Shown: positions 11,399 through 19,629, counted from the stretch's first letter. The stretch is DNA of 64,000 nucleotides from Cellulomonas sp. Root485 (GCF_001426705.1 NZ_LMFC01000002.1:600559-664558), one strand, 5' to 3'. Made by a program: numbers and translations. Notes: a model not told the origin generated them from the letters alone.

Positions 11399-12304
11399 AT
11401 GCCCACCAACGACCCGCGTCCCACCAAGGCAGTACGCCGCGACGAAGCCCGCGCCAAGGCTGCGCAGATGCGCAAGGAGCAGGAGCGCAAGGCCAGGCGG
11501 AACCGCATCCTCGCGATCAGCGGCCTCGTCGTCGCCGTCGTCGCGCTCGTCGCCGTCGTCTTCTCGATCCTCAACCAGAACAAGGCCAACGAGGCCGCCA
11601 ACTCGAACGTCACCTACGGCCAGGGCGCCGAGAACGTGGTCGCGCCCGCGCTCGACGACGTCACCGCGCCTGCCCCCGCCAACGACAAGGGCGGGATCCC
11701 GGTCAGCGGCTCGGGTGGCGACGACGTCGGCACCGCCGGTGACGGCGACGTCGACCTCACCATCTACTTCGACTACATGTGCCCCTACTGCGGCCAGTTC
11801 GACGAGACCAACGCCGGCGACCTCGACGCGATGCTCGAGGAGGGCGGCGTGACCATCACATACCACCCGGTCTCGATCCTCGACCACCTCTCCGCGGGCA
11901 GCTCGTACTCGACGCGCACGGTCAACGCCACCGCGATCGTCGCGGACAAGTCGCCGGAGCACTTCACCGACTTCGTGACCGCGCTGTACAAGGACCAGCC
12001 GGAGGAGGGCACCTCGGGTCGCTCCGACGCCGAGATCGCCCAGATCGCCGAGGACCTCGGCGTCCCCGCGGAGGTCACCGCGACGTTCACGGACACCGTG
12101 GACGGCACCTTCGCCACCCAGGACGAGGAGTCCGTCGAAGGCACCTGGCGGATCTTCGCCCCGTGGAGCGCCGCGACGACCGCCCAGGCGGGGACCGACC
12201 GGCCCGAGTTCTCGACGCCCACCGTGCTGATCAACGGTGAGCCGTTCCAGGACTGGCAGACCCCCGGCGCCCTGAAGCAGGCGGTCGACGCCGCCAAGTC
12301 CTGA
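11399..12304 (+). CDS. DsbA-family thioredoxin-fold protein, membrane anchored
   Basis: A 301-residue protein: basic lysine/arginine-rich cytoplasmic N-terminus ('RRDEARAKAAQMRKEQERKA'), one membrane anchor (about 37-58), a low-complexity linker, then a DsbA-like domain from about residue 115. The redox motif is CPYC (C128, C131) after 'LTIYFDYM'; the cis-proline region is 'FSTPTVLINGEPF'. Such actinobacterial proteins act outside the membrane in disulfide formation or exchange. AGGAG stands 7 bases before the ATG. A strong terminator follows the stop. Confidence 0.88.
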   Translation: MPTNDPRPTKAVRRDEARAKAAQMRKEQERKARRNRILAISGLVVAVVALVAVVFSILNQNKANEAANSNVTYGQGAENVVAPALDDVTAPAPANDKGGIPVSGSGGDDVGTAGDGDVDLTIYFDYMCPYCGQFDETNAGDLDAMLEEGGVTITYHPVSILDHLSAGSSYSTRTVNATAIVADKSPEHFTDFVTALYKDQPEEGTSGRSDAEIAQIAEDLGVPAEVTATFTDTVDGTFATQDEESVEGTWRIFAPWSAATTAQAGTDRPEFSTPTVLINGEPFQDWQTPGALKQAVDAAKS

Positions 12305-12314
12305 CCCTGCGGTG

Positions 12315-12344
12315 ACCGGGCGCCCCAGCAACGGGGCGCCCGGT
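12315..12344 (+). terminator. Terminator of the DsbA-like gene
   Basis: Perfect 12-bp stem ACCGGGCGCCCC / GGGGCGCCCGGT with a 6-base loop (AGCAAC), 10 bases after the stop codon. There is no long T run, which is usual in this genome. Confidence 0.8.
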
Positions 12345-12350
12345 TATCCT
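12345..12350 (+). promoter_or_regulatory. -10 box of tRNA-Thr
   Basis: TATCCT lies 10 bases before the tRNA 5' end and immediately after the preceding hairpin. Confidence 0.4.
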
Positions 12351-12360
12351 GGGCGCGCCC

Positions 12361-12437
12361 GCCTCCTTAGCTCAGTCGGCCAGAGCACCTGTCTTGTAAA
12401 CAGGGGGTCATCGGTTCGAATCCGATAGGGGGCTCCA
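12361..12437 (+). tRNA. tRNA-Thr (anticodon TGT)
   Basis: A full cloverleaf is visible. The acceptor stem GCCTCCT pairs with AGGGGGC (one T-G pair). The D-arm contains TAGCTCAGTCGGCCAGAGC. The anticodon stem CCTGT/ACAGG encloses loop CTTGTAA with anticodon TGT, and the T-arm is ATCGG-TTCGAAT-CCGAT. The discriminator is T and the 3' CCA is encoded. It reads ACA codons. Confidence 0.95.
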
Positions 12438-12475
12438 CCTCAGCACCGCCGCGGACACCGACGGGCGCTCCGCGC

Positions 12476-13291
12476 CTACTGCACGGGGGCCCCGCGTGAC
12501 GTCCGGGCGTTCTCGATCGAGCTCCGCAAGGCGTCGAGCTCGTCGTCCGAGAGGTCGGCCGCACCCTGCTGGAGAAGCGGGACGAGAGCGGAGGCCAACC
12601 GGTTGACGTCGCCGGCGCCGGTGATCCCCTCGGACCGGATGACATCGAGGATCGTGAGGCGGATCCTCTCGAAGAACTGGGCCAGCGCGTCCGGGGAGGA
12701 CAGGACCTGACCGACGCCCTCATGGGCGTACCTCGTGAGCGTGGACGGTCCCCAGGCGTCGCTCGGCGCGAGGTCGCCGAGGTTGTCGCGCAGCGTCTCC
12801 GCGATGATCTCCTTGAGCTCCTGGCGGCTGAAAGGCATGTCGTCCTCCTCGTCGTTCCGGTGCAGGTCGGCCTCCGGGTCGTACTCCCAGTGCCACGGCT
12901 CGTCCCGCCCGGACCCGCCTTCTTTCGCCCAGCTGGGTTGGTACCAGCCGAACTCGCCACCATGGGCGGTGAGCCAGAGGTACCGCGCGTCGCGGTACCC
13001 GTCCGACATGATGAGGTCGGCCGCGAGTCCCTCACTGTGGATGGACCTGCCGGCGCCGATCGCGTCCGCGTCGGTGCCGGACAGCTCGGCCTGCTCCGCG
13101 GTCGTGCGGTACCCCGCGAGGGGGAGCTTGTCTGACATGCCGACGAAGTCCTGCCCGGCCGCCCGGGCTGCCGCCGACACCCGGCCGAGTGCGGGCGCTG
13201 CGTCGAGGCGCAGCCGGTGGCCGGTCGACGTGGCCGCCAGCTGCGAGTCCGGCAGGCGTCCGTTCTGGTCGCTGATCTTGGCGTGTGCCAT
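12476..13291 (-). CDS. VanY-type D,D-carboxypeptidase/endolysin-like protein
   Basis: A 271-residue protein whose N-terminal half is an M15 (VanY) zinc peptidase domain. It shows 'GYRTTAEQAEL', the metal motif SIHSEGLAAD (H85, D92) and EPWHWEY (catalytic E131, zinc H134). This family cuts D-Ala or L-Ala/D-Glu bonds in cell-wall peptides. There is no signal peptide or membrane anchor, which is typical of phage endolysins rather than resident carboxypeptidases. The C-terminal half (from about 150, 'PFSRQELKEIIAETLRDNL') is helical with no recognised domain. It lies next to tRNA-Thr, a common phage integration site. ATG 13291 and ATG 13309 are both possible; neither has a strong ribosome site. 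Confidence 0.75.
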   Translation of the reverse strand: MAHAKISDQNGRLPDSQLAATSTGHRLRLDAAPALGRVSAAARAAGQDFVGMSDKLPLAGYRTTAEQAELSGTDADAIGAGRSIHSEGLAADLIMSDGYRDARYLWLTAHGGEFGWYQPSWAKEGGSGRDEPWHWEYDPEADLHRNDEEDDMPFSRQELKEIIAETLRDNLGDLAPSDAWGPSTLTRYAHEGVGQVLSSPDALAQFFERIRLTILDVIRSEGITGAGDVNRLASALVPLLQQGAADLSDDELDALRSSIENARTSRGAPVQ

Positions 13292-13444
13292 GTCAGCCTG
13301 CCGATGCACCTAACCGCGTCATAGCGGTCATCTCCCCCGCGGTACGCGTTGTGCGCGTACGAGCACCCTTTTTCGCGAGTCCACGGTACTGCGCGGGGGA
13401 CAATTCCTGTCAAGGTGCGCAGATCGGACGGTGCGGAGCGCCCG

Positions 13445-14062
13445 TCAGTCCACCCGCAGGTCCAGGCCCATCGCCTCGATGATCGTGACGGCCTGCGGGA
13501 GCGTGATGATCGCCCGGTCGAGGGTCACCGTCGTGGGGTCGATGCCCGCCAGGTCGCTGCCGCGCAGGTCGCAGCCCGTCAGGTCGGCTCGGTCCAGCCA
13601 CGCGCCGGACAGGTCGCAGTCGCGCAGCGTGCCGCCCGCGGCCCGGACGCCGGTCAGGTCCGCCTCGCGCAGCCGCACGCCGGTGAACGACGCCGAGTGC
13701 AGGTCCGCCTTGACCAGCGAGACGAACGACCAGTTGCCGCCCTCGATCTTGGCGATGTCCCAGGTGCAGTCCTCGAACCGGGAGCCGATGAGCTTGCACC
13801 GCTCGAACCGGACGTCGAAGAGCGTGGACCGCGTGAACGTGCAGTTCATGAACGCGGCGTCGGTGTGCACGGAGGCATTGAGCTTCGCGTGCCGGAACAC
13901 GCACTCCTCGAACACCGCGCCCACCCCGAACGCCTCGGTCAGGTCGAGGTCGACGAACTCCACGTTGCGGAACTCCTGGCCGGACAGGTCCCGGGCGTAC
14001 CAGTCCTCCCCGCGGACGGTCGTCGTGGTGGTCGGGGGAGCGGAGTCGCGCTGCTCGGTCAT
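13445..14062 (-). CDS. Pentapeptide-repeat protein
   Basis: A 205-residue protein made largely of A(D/N)LxX-type repeats: 'FRNVEFVDLDLTEAF', 'FRHAKLNASVHTDAAFMNC', 'SFTGVRLREADLTGVRAAGG', 'LRDCDLSGAWLDRADLTGC', 'DLRGSDLAGIDP'. These fold as a right-handed quadrilateral beta-helix. Some members (MfpA, Qnr) mimic DNA and protect gyrase, but most have no known role, and repeat content alone does not decide. The C-terminal 'LDRAIITLPQAVTIIEAMGL' leaves the repeat pattern. It is monocistronic or read from the same direction as the response regulator upstream. Confidence 0.85.
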   Translation of the reverse strand: MTEQRDSAPPTTTTTVRGEDWYARDLSGQEFRNVEFVDLDLTEAFGVGAVFEECVFRHAKLNASVHTDAAFMNCTFTRSTLFDVRFERCKLIGSRFEDCTWDIAKIEGGNWSFVSLVKADLHSASFTGVRLREADLTGVRAAGGTLRDCDLSGAWLDRADLTGCDLRGSDLAGIDPTTVTLDRAIITLPQAVTIIEAMGLDLRVD

Positions 14063-14097
14063 GCGTCGATCATGGCGGGTGAATCCGTGCCGGCGGA

Positions 14098-14769
14098 TCA
14101 GGTGGCCGGGCCGGTCTCCTCGAGCAGCCGGAGGGCGGCGCTGACGCGGGGGTTGCGCTGCGGGTCGGCGTCGATCCCGAGCGTCGCGTACATGCCGTTG
14201 ACGTGGTTCTGCACGGACTTCTCGGTGATCCCCAGCCGGTCGCCGATGCCCGCGTTCGAGAGTCCCGAGGCCAGCAGCCGGAGCACCTCGTACTGCCGGT
14301 CGGTCAGCCGCGCGACGTCGGACCCGGCCCGCGGCGTCATCCGGGCCAGCAGGGCGGGATCGAGCACCGTCTCGCCGACGGCGGCGGCGCGCACCGCGTT
14401 GACCAGCACCTCTTCGCTCGTCGACGACGTCTTCGACAGGTAGCCCCAGCCGGCGGCGACGTCCGCGGGCAGGTCCAGCAGGAGGTCCATCGCGTCGTGC
14501 GCGGACAGCAGGAGGATGCCCAGGGTGGGGGTGCTGCGGCGCAGCGTCACGCCGAGGGCGATGCCGTTGCCGTCGGGAAGGTCGATGTCCAGGATCACGC
14601 AGTCGACGGTCCCGGGACGCAGCACGCGGGCGGCCTCCGTGGCGGTGCCGACGGCAGCGACGACCTGCAGGCCGGCGGTCCCGGACAGCGTGTGCTCGAG
14701 CATCGAACGGAACAAGGGCTGGTCCTCGACGATCGCGACGCGGAGGAGGCCGGTGCTGGGAACTGTCAT
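14098..14769 (-). CDS. LuxR/NarL-family response regulator
   Basis: A 223-residue DNA-binding response regulator. The receiver domain (about 9-125) has the acidic pair in 'VAIVEDQPLF' and phosphoacceptor Asp61 in 'CVILDIDLPDGNG'. The C-terminal LuxR helix-turn-helix (about 155-220) contains 'LTDRQYEVLRLLASGLSNAG' and 'LGITEKSVQNHV'. The partner histidine kinase is divergent, with 91 bases between the starts. The likely target is the secreted-protein operon beyond the kinase gene, where an inverted repeat is present. The start ATG 14769 matches the usual N-terminus; longer in-frame extensions overlap the kinase. Confidence 0.88.
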   Translation of the reverse strand: MTVPSTGLLRVAIVEDQPLFRSMLEHTLSGTAGLQVVAAVGTATEAARVLRPGTVDCVILDIDLPDGNGIALGVTLRRSTPTLGILLLSAHDAMDLLLDLPADVAAGWGYLSKTSSTSEEVLVNAVRAAAVGETVLDPALLARMTPRAGSDVARLTDRQYEVLRLLASGLSNAGIGDRLGITEKSVQNHVNGMYATLGIDADPQRNPRVSAALRLLEETGPAT

Positions 14770-14860
14770 CGCCGCCAGTATCGTCTGCGGCCGGGTCCGA
14801 CGCGCGGGCTCACGCGGGTGGACGATGAACGTCACTCGATCGCGGACGGAGGGGAGCACG

Positions 14861-16027
14861 ATGGCTTCGTCCTCGAACGACTCCGCCGCCGTCGTCGCGG
14901 AGCGGCGGCACGACGACCGGCAGGACCGGATCGTGCTCCTGCGGGGGTCGGCGATCATCGCGCTCGGTTACGGGGTCGGCGCAGCGCTCCAGTCCACCTA
15001 CGTCTACGCGAACCTCGTCCCGGCGTGGGAGTCGGTGTCGCTCGGGTCCCGGCTGGCGGCGAACGCGACGGCGGTCGTGGTGCTCATCGCGGTCCTCGCG
15101 GCCGTGCAGGCCCACCGGGCGCGCCCGTGGTGGCTGAAGATCCTCACCGTCGTCGGCGCCGCGACCGCGGCGGGCGTCGCCCGCTACCTGGCCCAGCTCG
15201 CCTTCGGCGTGTACGAGGACCCGACCGAGTCGACGCGCGACGCGGAGGTGCTCAGCGGGTTCCTGCTCGGCGTCATCTCGGCGGGCATCGGGATGTGGGC
15301 GCTCACCACCCGGCAGATGTCCCGCGCCCGGACCCGGGCGGCGACGCGGGAGGCCGTCCACGTCGAGCTGGCGGTCAAGGCGCTGGAGCAGGAGGAGATC
15401 CGGGTGCGCCGCGCGGTGGCCGAAGGGCTGCACGGCACGCTGCAGTCGAAGCTGATCCTGGTCGACGCCCGCCTCGGCGAGGTCCTCGGCCGCGCCGACG
15501 GTCTGGACGCCGCCGACGTGGAGTCCTTGGCCTGGGTCCGTGCCGAGCTCGACGAGGCGCGCGAGATCGACGTGCGCCAGATGAGCCGGCTCCTGTACCC
15601 GGACCGCCTCGAGCTGGGGCTGGTCCCCGCGCTCCGGGCGCTGCTGGGCCGCCTCCCCGCGAGCATCGCGACCCGCCTGACGGTGAGCGACGCGGTCCGG
15701 TCGATCGACGACCCCACCTGCTCGCGGCTGACGGTCAGCGAGCGGCTGCTCGCCGTGCGCGTGGTCGAGGAGGCCGTGTCGAACGCGCTCAAGCACGGGC
15801 CGGCGACGTCGGTCGCCGTCACGCTCGACGTGGTGGACGACGTCCTGCACGTGAGCGTGCGCAACGACGGCGACCTGTACGTCCCGGCGTCCGCCGGCCT
15901 GCCGTCGGGCACCGCCCGCCTGGACACCCGGCTCTCCTTCGTCGGGGGCCGGCTGTCGCTGACGCCGGGCACCGAGAAGGGCGCTCACCTCGAGGCGTGG
16001 CTGCCGCTGGGCGCAGGTCTGGTCTAG
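14861..16027 (+). CDS. Sensor histidine kinase, membrane bound
   Basis: A 388-residue kinase with about four hydrophobic segments in the first 155 residues (near 28-50, 66-84, 92-118, 130-150) and almost no extracellular sensor domain. The probable phosphorylated histidine is H191 in 'RRAVAEGLHGTLQSKLI', a variant HisKA_3 site. The C-terminal ATPase has N-box 'VVEEAVSNALKHG' and the late 'RLSFVGGRLSLTPG' region. AGGGGAG precedes the ATG. It pairs with the divergent LuxR-type regulator. It probably senses a membrane or envelope signal, given the lack of an outside domain and the exported-protein operon downstream. Confidence 0.85.
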   Translation: MASSSNDSAAVVAERRHDDRQDRIVLLRGSAIIALGYGVGAALQSTYVYANLVPAWESVSLGSRLAANATAVVVLIAVLAAVQAHRARPWWLKILTVVGAATAAGVARYLAQLAFGVYEDPTESTRDAEVLSGFLLGVISAGIGMWALTTRQMSRARTRAATREAVHVELAVKALEQEEIRVRRAVAEGLHGTLQSKLILVDARLGEVLGRADGLDAADVESLAWVRAELDEAREIDVRQMSRLLYPDRLELGLVPALRALLGRLPASIATRLTVSDAVRSIDDPTCSRLTVSERLLAVRVVEEAVSNALKHGPATSVAVTLDVVDDVLHVSVRNDGDLYVPASAGLPSGTARLDTRLSFVGGRLSLTPGTEKGAHLEAWLPLGAGLV

Positions 16028-16041
16028 ATGGACTGCTGTCA

Positions 16042-16065
16042 CAAGTTGGACGACTGTCCTACTTG
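16042..16065. promoter_or_regulatory. Inverted repeat, candidate response-regulator operator
   Basis: CAAGTTGGAC-GACT-GTCCTACTTG: 10-base arms with a single T/T mismatch around a 4-base centre, 15 bases after the kinase stop. TTGACG (16063-16068) overlaps its right end and could be a -35 box for the secreted-protein operon. NarL-type regulators bind such inverted repeats; that this one does is inference. Confidence 0.4.
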
Positions 16066-16256
16066 ACGGATGTGCCGTCTATGTGCTGGGTGAAAGAATC
16101 CGGCAAGCCGGGCGGGCGGGGTGCTGCCACCCAGAGCCGATCGGGTGATGCTGCCGATGTCACCTACGTTCGCGGTCGACCGCCTCTCGGCGTGTCTCCG
16201 TGAGCGGGTCTCGGTGAGGTGCCGATTCCCCGCACCTTCCCGATCAGGAGATCACC

Positions 16257-16685
16257 ATGGCTTCCACCACGTCCAAGAAGTCGCGCAAGGGTCTGGCTCT
16301 CGGCCTGGCCGTCCTCGGCGTCGCCGGCCTGTCGCTCGCGTCGGCCGCGACCCTCACGCTCAACTCCGCGACGCTCGGCAGCGGCGTCAAGGTCGTCGCC
16401 TCCTGCGACACCGACGGGATCGACGTCTCCTACGGCACGTCCTTCCTCGCCACCATCCCGGGCTACCGGGTCACCACCGTGACGCTGAAGAACGTCGACG
16501 CCTCGTGCGCCACCAAGACCGTCACGGTGGACCTGCTCGACGGCATCACGGCGTCGGCCGTCAGCATCGGCAACGTCGCGCCCGTCGCGCTCACGCTCAC
16601 CACCGGCACGTCGCAGGCCCTGACCGTCGTCGGCACGGTCGACGCTGCCGCGGTCAAGGGCGTCGCCGTCGTCATCAACGGCTGA
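16257..16685 (+). CDS. Secreted protein, probable SipW-type substrate
   Basis: A 142-residue exported protein. The N-terminus is 'KKSRKGLALGLAVLGVAGLS' followed by 'LASAATLTLNSATLGSG', the layout of TasA/camelysin-like proteins cut by SipW peptidases. Two cysteines (in 'VASCDTDG' and 'DASCATKT') could form a disulfide. The remainder is beta-rich and full of Thr/Val/Ala. The third gene of the operon is a clear relative at the N-terminus ('ASAATLTLNSATL' against 'ASAAQLTVGSATL'). AGGAG stands 7 bases before the ATG. The 229 bases upstream hold the inverted repeat and the promoter. A surface fibre or matrix role is inferred. Confidence 0.75.
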   Translation: MASTTSKKSRKGLALGLAVLGVAGLSLASAATLTLNSATLGSGVKVVASCDTDGIDVSYGTSFLATIPGYRVTTVTLKNVDASCATKTVTVDLLDGITASAVSIGNVAPVALTLTTGTSQALTVVGTVDAAAVKGVAVVING

Positions 16686-16699
16686 CCTCGACCTCCTAG

Positions 16700-17287
16700 G
16701 TGACCGAGACCGAGCACGACGAAGCACCCGGCGCGTCCGTCGCGCGCCGGGTGCTTCGCGCTGCTCCGGGTCTCCTGGGGTACGTCGTCACGATCGTCGC
16801 CGCGATCCTGCTCTGGCCGACGAGCCTCGGCGGCTGCACGACCCTGACGATCGTGTCGGGGCACTCGATGGAACCGACCTACTACACCGGCGACCTCGTG
16901 ATCGCGCGGTGCGGTGAACCCGAGGTCGGCGACGTCGTGGTCTACCAGCCGGCGACGCTCGGAGGCGCCCGCATCATCCACCGGATCATCGGCGGCGACG
17001 CGGACGGCTGGGAGATGAAGGGCGACAACAACAGCTGGGTCGACCCGTTCGCCCCGGCGGGCGACGAGGTCCTCGGGGTGGCCAGGATCCACCTGCCGAA
17101 GGTGGGTCTCGCGGCGGCGCTGCTGACCAGCCCGCTGCTGTGGCTGAGCCTGCTGGTCATCGCCCTGGCGATCTTCACCTGGCCCAGCGCGACCGACGAG
17201 GACGACGACGACGAGGACGGCGGCGACGTCCCTGCGCACGGACCGGGTGTCGACGAGCAGCCGCTCGCGGTCGGAGCGGCACCGTGA
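16700..17287 (+). CDS. Signal peptidase I, SipW (ER/archaeal) type
   Basis: A 195-residue S26B-type signal peptidase. The Ser-His version of the active site is visible: Ser56 in 'IVSGHSMEPTYYTGDLVIAR' and His94 in 'ARIIHRIIG', where ordinary bacterial enzymes have lysine. The conserved acidic motif is 'KGDNNSWVDPF' (D109/D115). Membrane segments flank the domain (about 22-42 and 132-160), and the cytoplasmic tail is strongly acidic ('SATDEDDDDEDGGD'). It sits 14 bases after one probable substrate gene and overlaps the next by 4 bases, so it is likely dedicated to them. The start codon is GTG 16700. Confidence 0.9.
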   Translation: MTETEHDEAPGASVARRVLRAAPGLLGYVVTIVAAILLWPTSLGGCTTLTIVSGHSMEPTYYTGDLVIARCGEPEVGDVVVYQPATLGGARIIHRIIGGDADGWEMKGDNNSWVDPFAPAGDEVLGVARIHLPKVGLAAALLTSPLLWLSLLVIALAIFTWPSATDEDDDDEDGGDVPAHGPGVDEQPLAVGAAP

Positions 17288-18111
17288 CCGCGCGGCGGGT
17301 GCGCACGCTCGTGATCCTGCTGGTCGCCGCCCTGGTGGCGACCGGGATCGTGGGTGCGAGCGCTGCTCAGCTCACCGTCGGGTCCGCGACGCTGCTGTCC
17401 ATCAGGAAGGCGCCCTGCACGACGGCCACGGTCGCGGTGACGCACGGGCTCATCAGCACGACCGACCAGAAGACCTCGTCCGTCGTCGTCACGGTCCCCG
17501 CCTCGTGTGCGGGGCTGCCGCTCGCGCTGCGTCTGTACAAGGCGGGCGGGGTGGCAATCCACACCGCAGACCTCACGGTCGCGTCGGCGTCGGCGCCGAC
17601 CACCACCATCACGCTGGCCACCGTCGACCGCTACGCGCCGTCGGAGGTCGTCGGGGTCGCGATGACCCTGGGGACCTGGGGCGTGCGGACGGCCTGGACG
17701 TCGACGGCCGTGACCGTGCCGGCGCTCTCGTGCGCGGTCGTGCAGGGCAACCCGAACTCCACCTGCGTCGCGACGGTCACCAGCGCGACCGAGTGGGGCT
17801 ACCCGACGACCACCGACTTCCTGCGCTCGATCACCATCAGCTCGACGTCGAACTCCCCGGTGACGTGGCAGCTCACGATCAACCTCTCGGACCCCGGCTT
17901 CCCGTTCCTCGCGAAGGCGCTGGCCGACGGGCAGGGCGGTCTCGTGCTCGTCAGCACGTCCGGCTGTGGGGCCTCGCCGCGGACGGTCACCGTGCAGGGC
18001 ACCACCGCGTGGGGCGGCTACGAGAAGGTGTCGTCGGACACCCCGCGGCAGCTCGAGGTGCACGGCTACGCCAGCAACCAGCCCTCGACCATGCTCCTCA
18101 ACTGCCCCTGA
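17284..18111 (+). CDS. Secreted protein, second probable SipW-type substrate
   Basis: A 275-residue exported protein starting with GTG inside the stop of the peptidase gene. The signal region 'RRVRTLVILLVAALVATGIV' is followed by 'GASAAQLTVGSATLLSIRKA', which matches the first gene of the operon. The mature part has two similar beta-rich halves with cysteines ('APCTTATVAV', 'PASCAGLPLAL'; 'ALSCAVVQGNPNSTC', 'STSGCGASPRTV', terminal 'LLNCP'). The second half resembles a carbohydrate-binding-like fold by pattern ('SPVTWQLTINLSDPGFPF'), a weak impression only. The role is probably at the cell surface. The stop lies 5 bases from the stop of the convergent esterase gene. Confidence 0.72.
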   Translation: MTARRVRTLVILLVAALVATGIVGASAAQLTVGSATLLSIRKAPCTTATVAVTHGLISTTDQKTSSVVVTVPASCAGLPLALRLYKAGGVAIHTADLTVASASAPTTTITLATVDRYAPSEVVGVAMTLGTWGVRTAWTSTAVTVPALSCAVVQGNPNSTCVATVTSATEWGYPTTTDFLRSITISSTSNSPVTWQLTINLSDPGFPFLAKALADGQGGLVLVSTSGCGASPRTVTVQGTTAWGGYEKVSSDTPRQLEVHGYASNQPSTMLLNCP

Positions 18112-18115
18112 CGGG

Positions 18116-18925
18116 TCACTCCACCGGCGACAGCTCCGGGCGCTTCGGCGAGCGGTCGTCACCCGACGACGTCCCGCGCAGCCGCCGCGTCGCCCACGGG
18201 TAGAGGTGCTCGCGCACCCAGGCGGCGTCCTCGCGGGCCTTCTGCATCCGCGGGGTGGGCGGCAAGGGGGTGAGCGGGTCGTCCCAGGCGGCGTCGTCGG
18301 GGGTCAGGCCGAGCCCGACGAGTGCGCCCTGCGCCACGCGGGCGTGCCCGTCGGTGGTCAGGTGGATGCGGTCCTCGGCCCACATCCGCCAGTCGCGCAG
18401 GGAGCGCATGCCCCACAGGTCCACGACGTAGGCGCCGTGACGGCGGGCCATGGACCAGATGAGGGAGTTGTAGATCCCGACGCGGCTGCGGGTCGCCTTC
18501 ATCAGCGGGCTGTCGGCCGCGTCGACGCCCGTGCCGAGCAGCACGTCGACACCCGCCTCGCGCAGCCGGACGACGCCTGCCTCGAGGTTGCGGGCCATCC
18601 GGTCGACGTCGGCACCGGGCCGGAGCAGGTCGTTGCCGCCGCCGACGAGGCTCACCAGGTCCGGGCCGAGGGCCAGGGCGGCCGGGACCTGCTCGACGAG
18701 GATCGGACGCAGCAGCCGGCCGCGGATCGCGAGGTTCGCGTACTCCAGCTGCGGCTCTCCCGCGGCGCTGCGGCGGGCGGACAGGTGCGAGGCGAGCAGG
18801 TCGGCCCAGCCGCGCTGCGGGGCCTCGCGGCCGTCGGGGTCGTCCCAGAGGCCCTCCGTGAACGAGTCGCCGATGGCGACGTACCGGGACCAGCGGGGTG
18901 TCGGGGCGGCTAGCACGACGGACAT
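18116..18925 (-). CDS. SGNH/GDSL-family hydrolase
   Basis: A 269-residue esterase-type hydrolase. Block I 'YVAIGDSFTEG' carries the nucleophile Ser21, block III 'SLVGGGNDLL' has Asn98, and block V 'MWAEDRIHLTTDGH' supplies Asp185 and His188. There is no signal peptide, so a cytoplasmic location is expected. Substrates of this family (acyl or acetyl esters of lipids or sugars) cannot be told from sequence. It is followed closely by the convergent end of the secreted-protein operon and preceded by ung in the same direction 13 bases upstream. Confidence 0.88.
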   Translation of the reverse strand: MSVVLAAPTPRWSRYVAIGDSFTEGLWDDPDGREAPQRGWADLLASHLSARRSAAGEPQLEYANLAIRGRLLRPILVEQVPAALALGPDLVSLVGGGNDLLRPGADVDRMARNLEAGVVRLREAGVDVLLGTGVDAADSPLMKATRSRVGIYNSLIWSMARRHGAYVVDLWGMRSLRDWRMWAEDRIHLTTDGHARVAQGALVGLGLTPDDAAWDDPLTPLPPTPRMQKAREDAAWVREHLYPWATRRLRGTSSGDDRSPKRPELSPVE

Positions 18926-18938
18926 CCTGCCCCGACGG

Positions 18939-19616
18939 TCACCCGAGCGACCAGTCCACCGGCTGTGCCCCCTGCGCCACCAGGAGCTCGTTCACGCGGG
19001 AGAACGGCCGGGACCCGAAGAAGCCGCGGCTGGCGGACAACGGGCTCGGGTGCACGCTCTCCACCGTCGGCACGTCCCCCAGGGAAGGCTTGAGCGACTG
19101 GGCGTCGCGTCCCCACAGCACCGCGACGAGCGGTCCGCCGCGCTCGACGAGGGCGGCGATCGCCCGGTCGGTCACCGCCTCCCAGCCGTGCCGACGGTGC
19201 GACGCGGGCGCGCCCGGCCGGACCGTGAGCACCCTGTTCAGCAGCATCACGCCCTGGTCCGCCCAGGGGGACAGGTCCCCGTTGCGCGGGGGCGCGACGC
19301 CGACGTCGGCCACCAGCTCGGTGAAGATGTTGGTCAGCGACCTGGGCAGGGGCCGGACGTCGGGCTGCACCGAGAACGACAGCCCCATCGGGTGCCCCGG
19401 CGTGGGGTACGGGTCCTGCCCGACGATCAGCACGCGCACGTCGGCGAGCGGTCTGCGGAACGCCCGCAGGACCGCGTCGCCCGCCGGCAGGTAGCTGCGG
19501 CCGGCCGCCACCTCGTCGCGCAGGAACTGCCCTGCGGCACGCAGCTGCGGCTCGACGGGCGCGAGCGCGACGGCCCAGTCGGGGGCGACGAGCTGGTCCA
19601 GGGGTGCGGCGGTCAC
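18939..19616 (-). CDS. ung: Uracil-DNA glycosylase, family 1
   Basis: A 225-residue base-excision repair enzyme that removes uracil from DNA. The water-activating motif is [17 protein letters not shown] (Asp68), the uracil pocket Asn is in '[10 protein letters not shown]', and the DNA-intercalation motif is '[13 protein letters not shown]' (His189). GTG 19616 is chosen because the -10 box TACCCT ends 7 bases before it; longer frames would cross the promoter of the divergent DUF3263 gene. Confidence 0.93.
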   Translation of the reverse strand: MTAAPLDQLVAPDWAVALAPVEPQLRAAGQFLRDEVAAGRSYLPAGDAVLRAFRRPLADVRVLIVGQDPYPTPGHPMGLSFSVQPDVRPLPRSLTNIFTELVADVGVAPPRNGDLSPWADQGVMLLNRVLTVRPGAPASHRRHGWEAVTDRAIAALVERGGPLVAVLWGRDAQSLKPSLGDVPTVESVHPSPLSASRGFFGSRPFSRVNELLVAQGAQPVDWSLG

Positions 19617-19623
19617 GCGGGCG

Positions 19624-19629
19624 AGGGTA
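19624..19629 (-). promoter_or_regulatory. -10 box of ung
   Basis: TACCCT on the minus strand, 7 bases before GTG 19616; leaderless arrangement. Confidence 0.45.

Noticed and set aside
12438..14100. Attachment-site duplicate of the tRNA-Thr 3' end
   Set aside because: I found no second copy of the TTCGAATCCGATAGGGGGC stretch in this interval, so integration is not proven.
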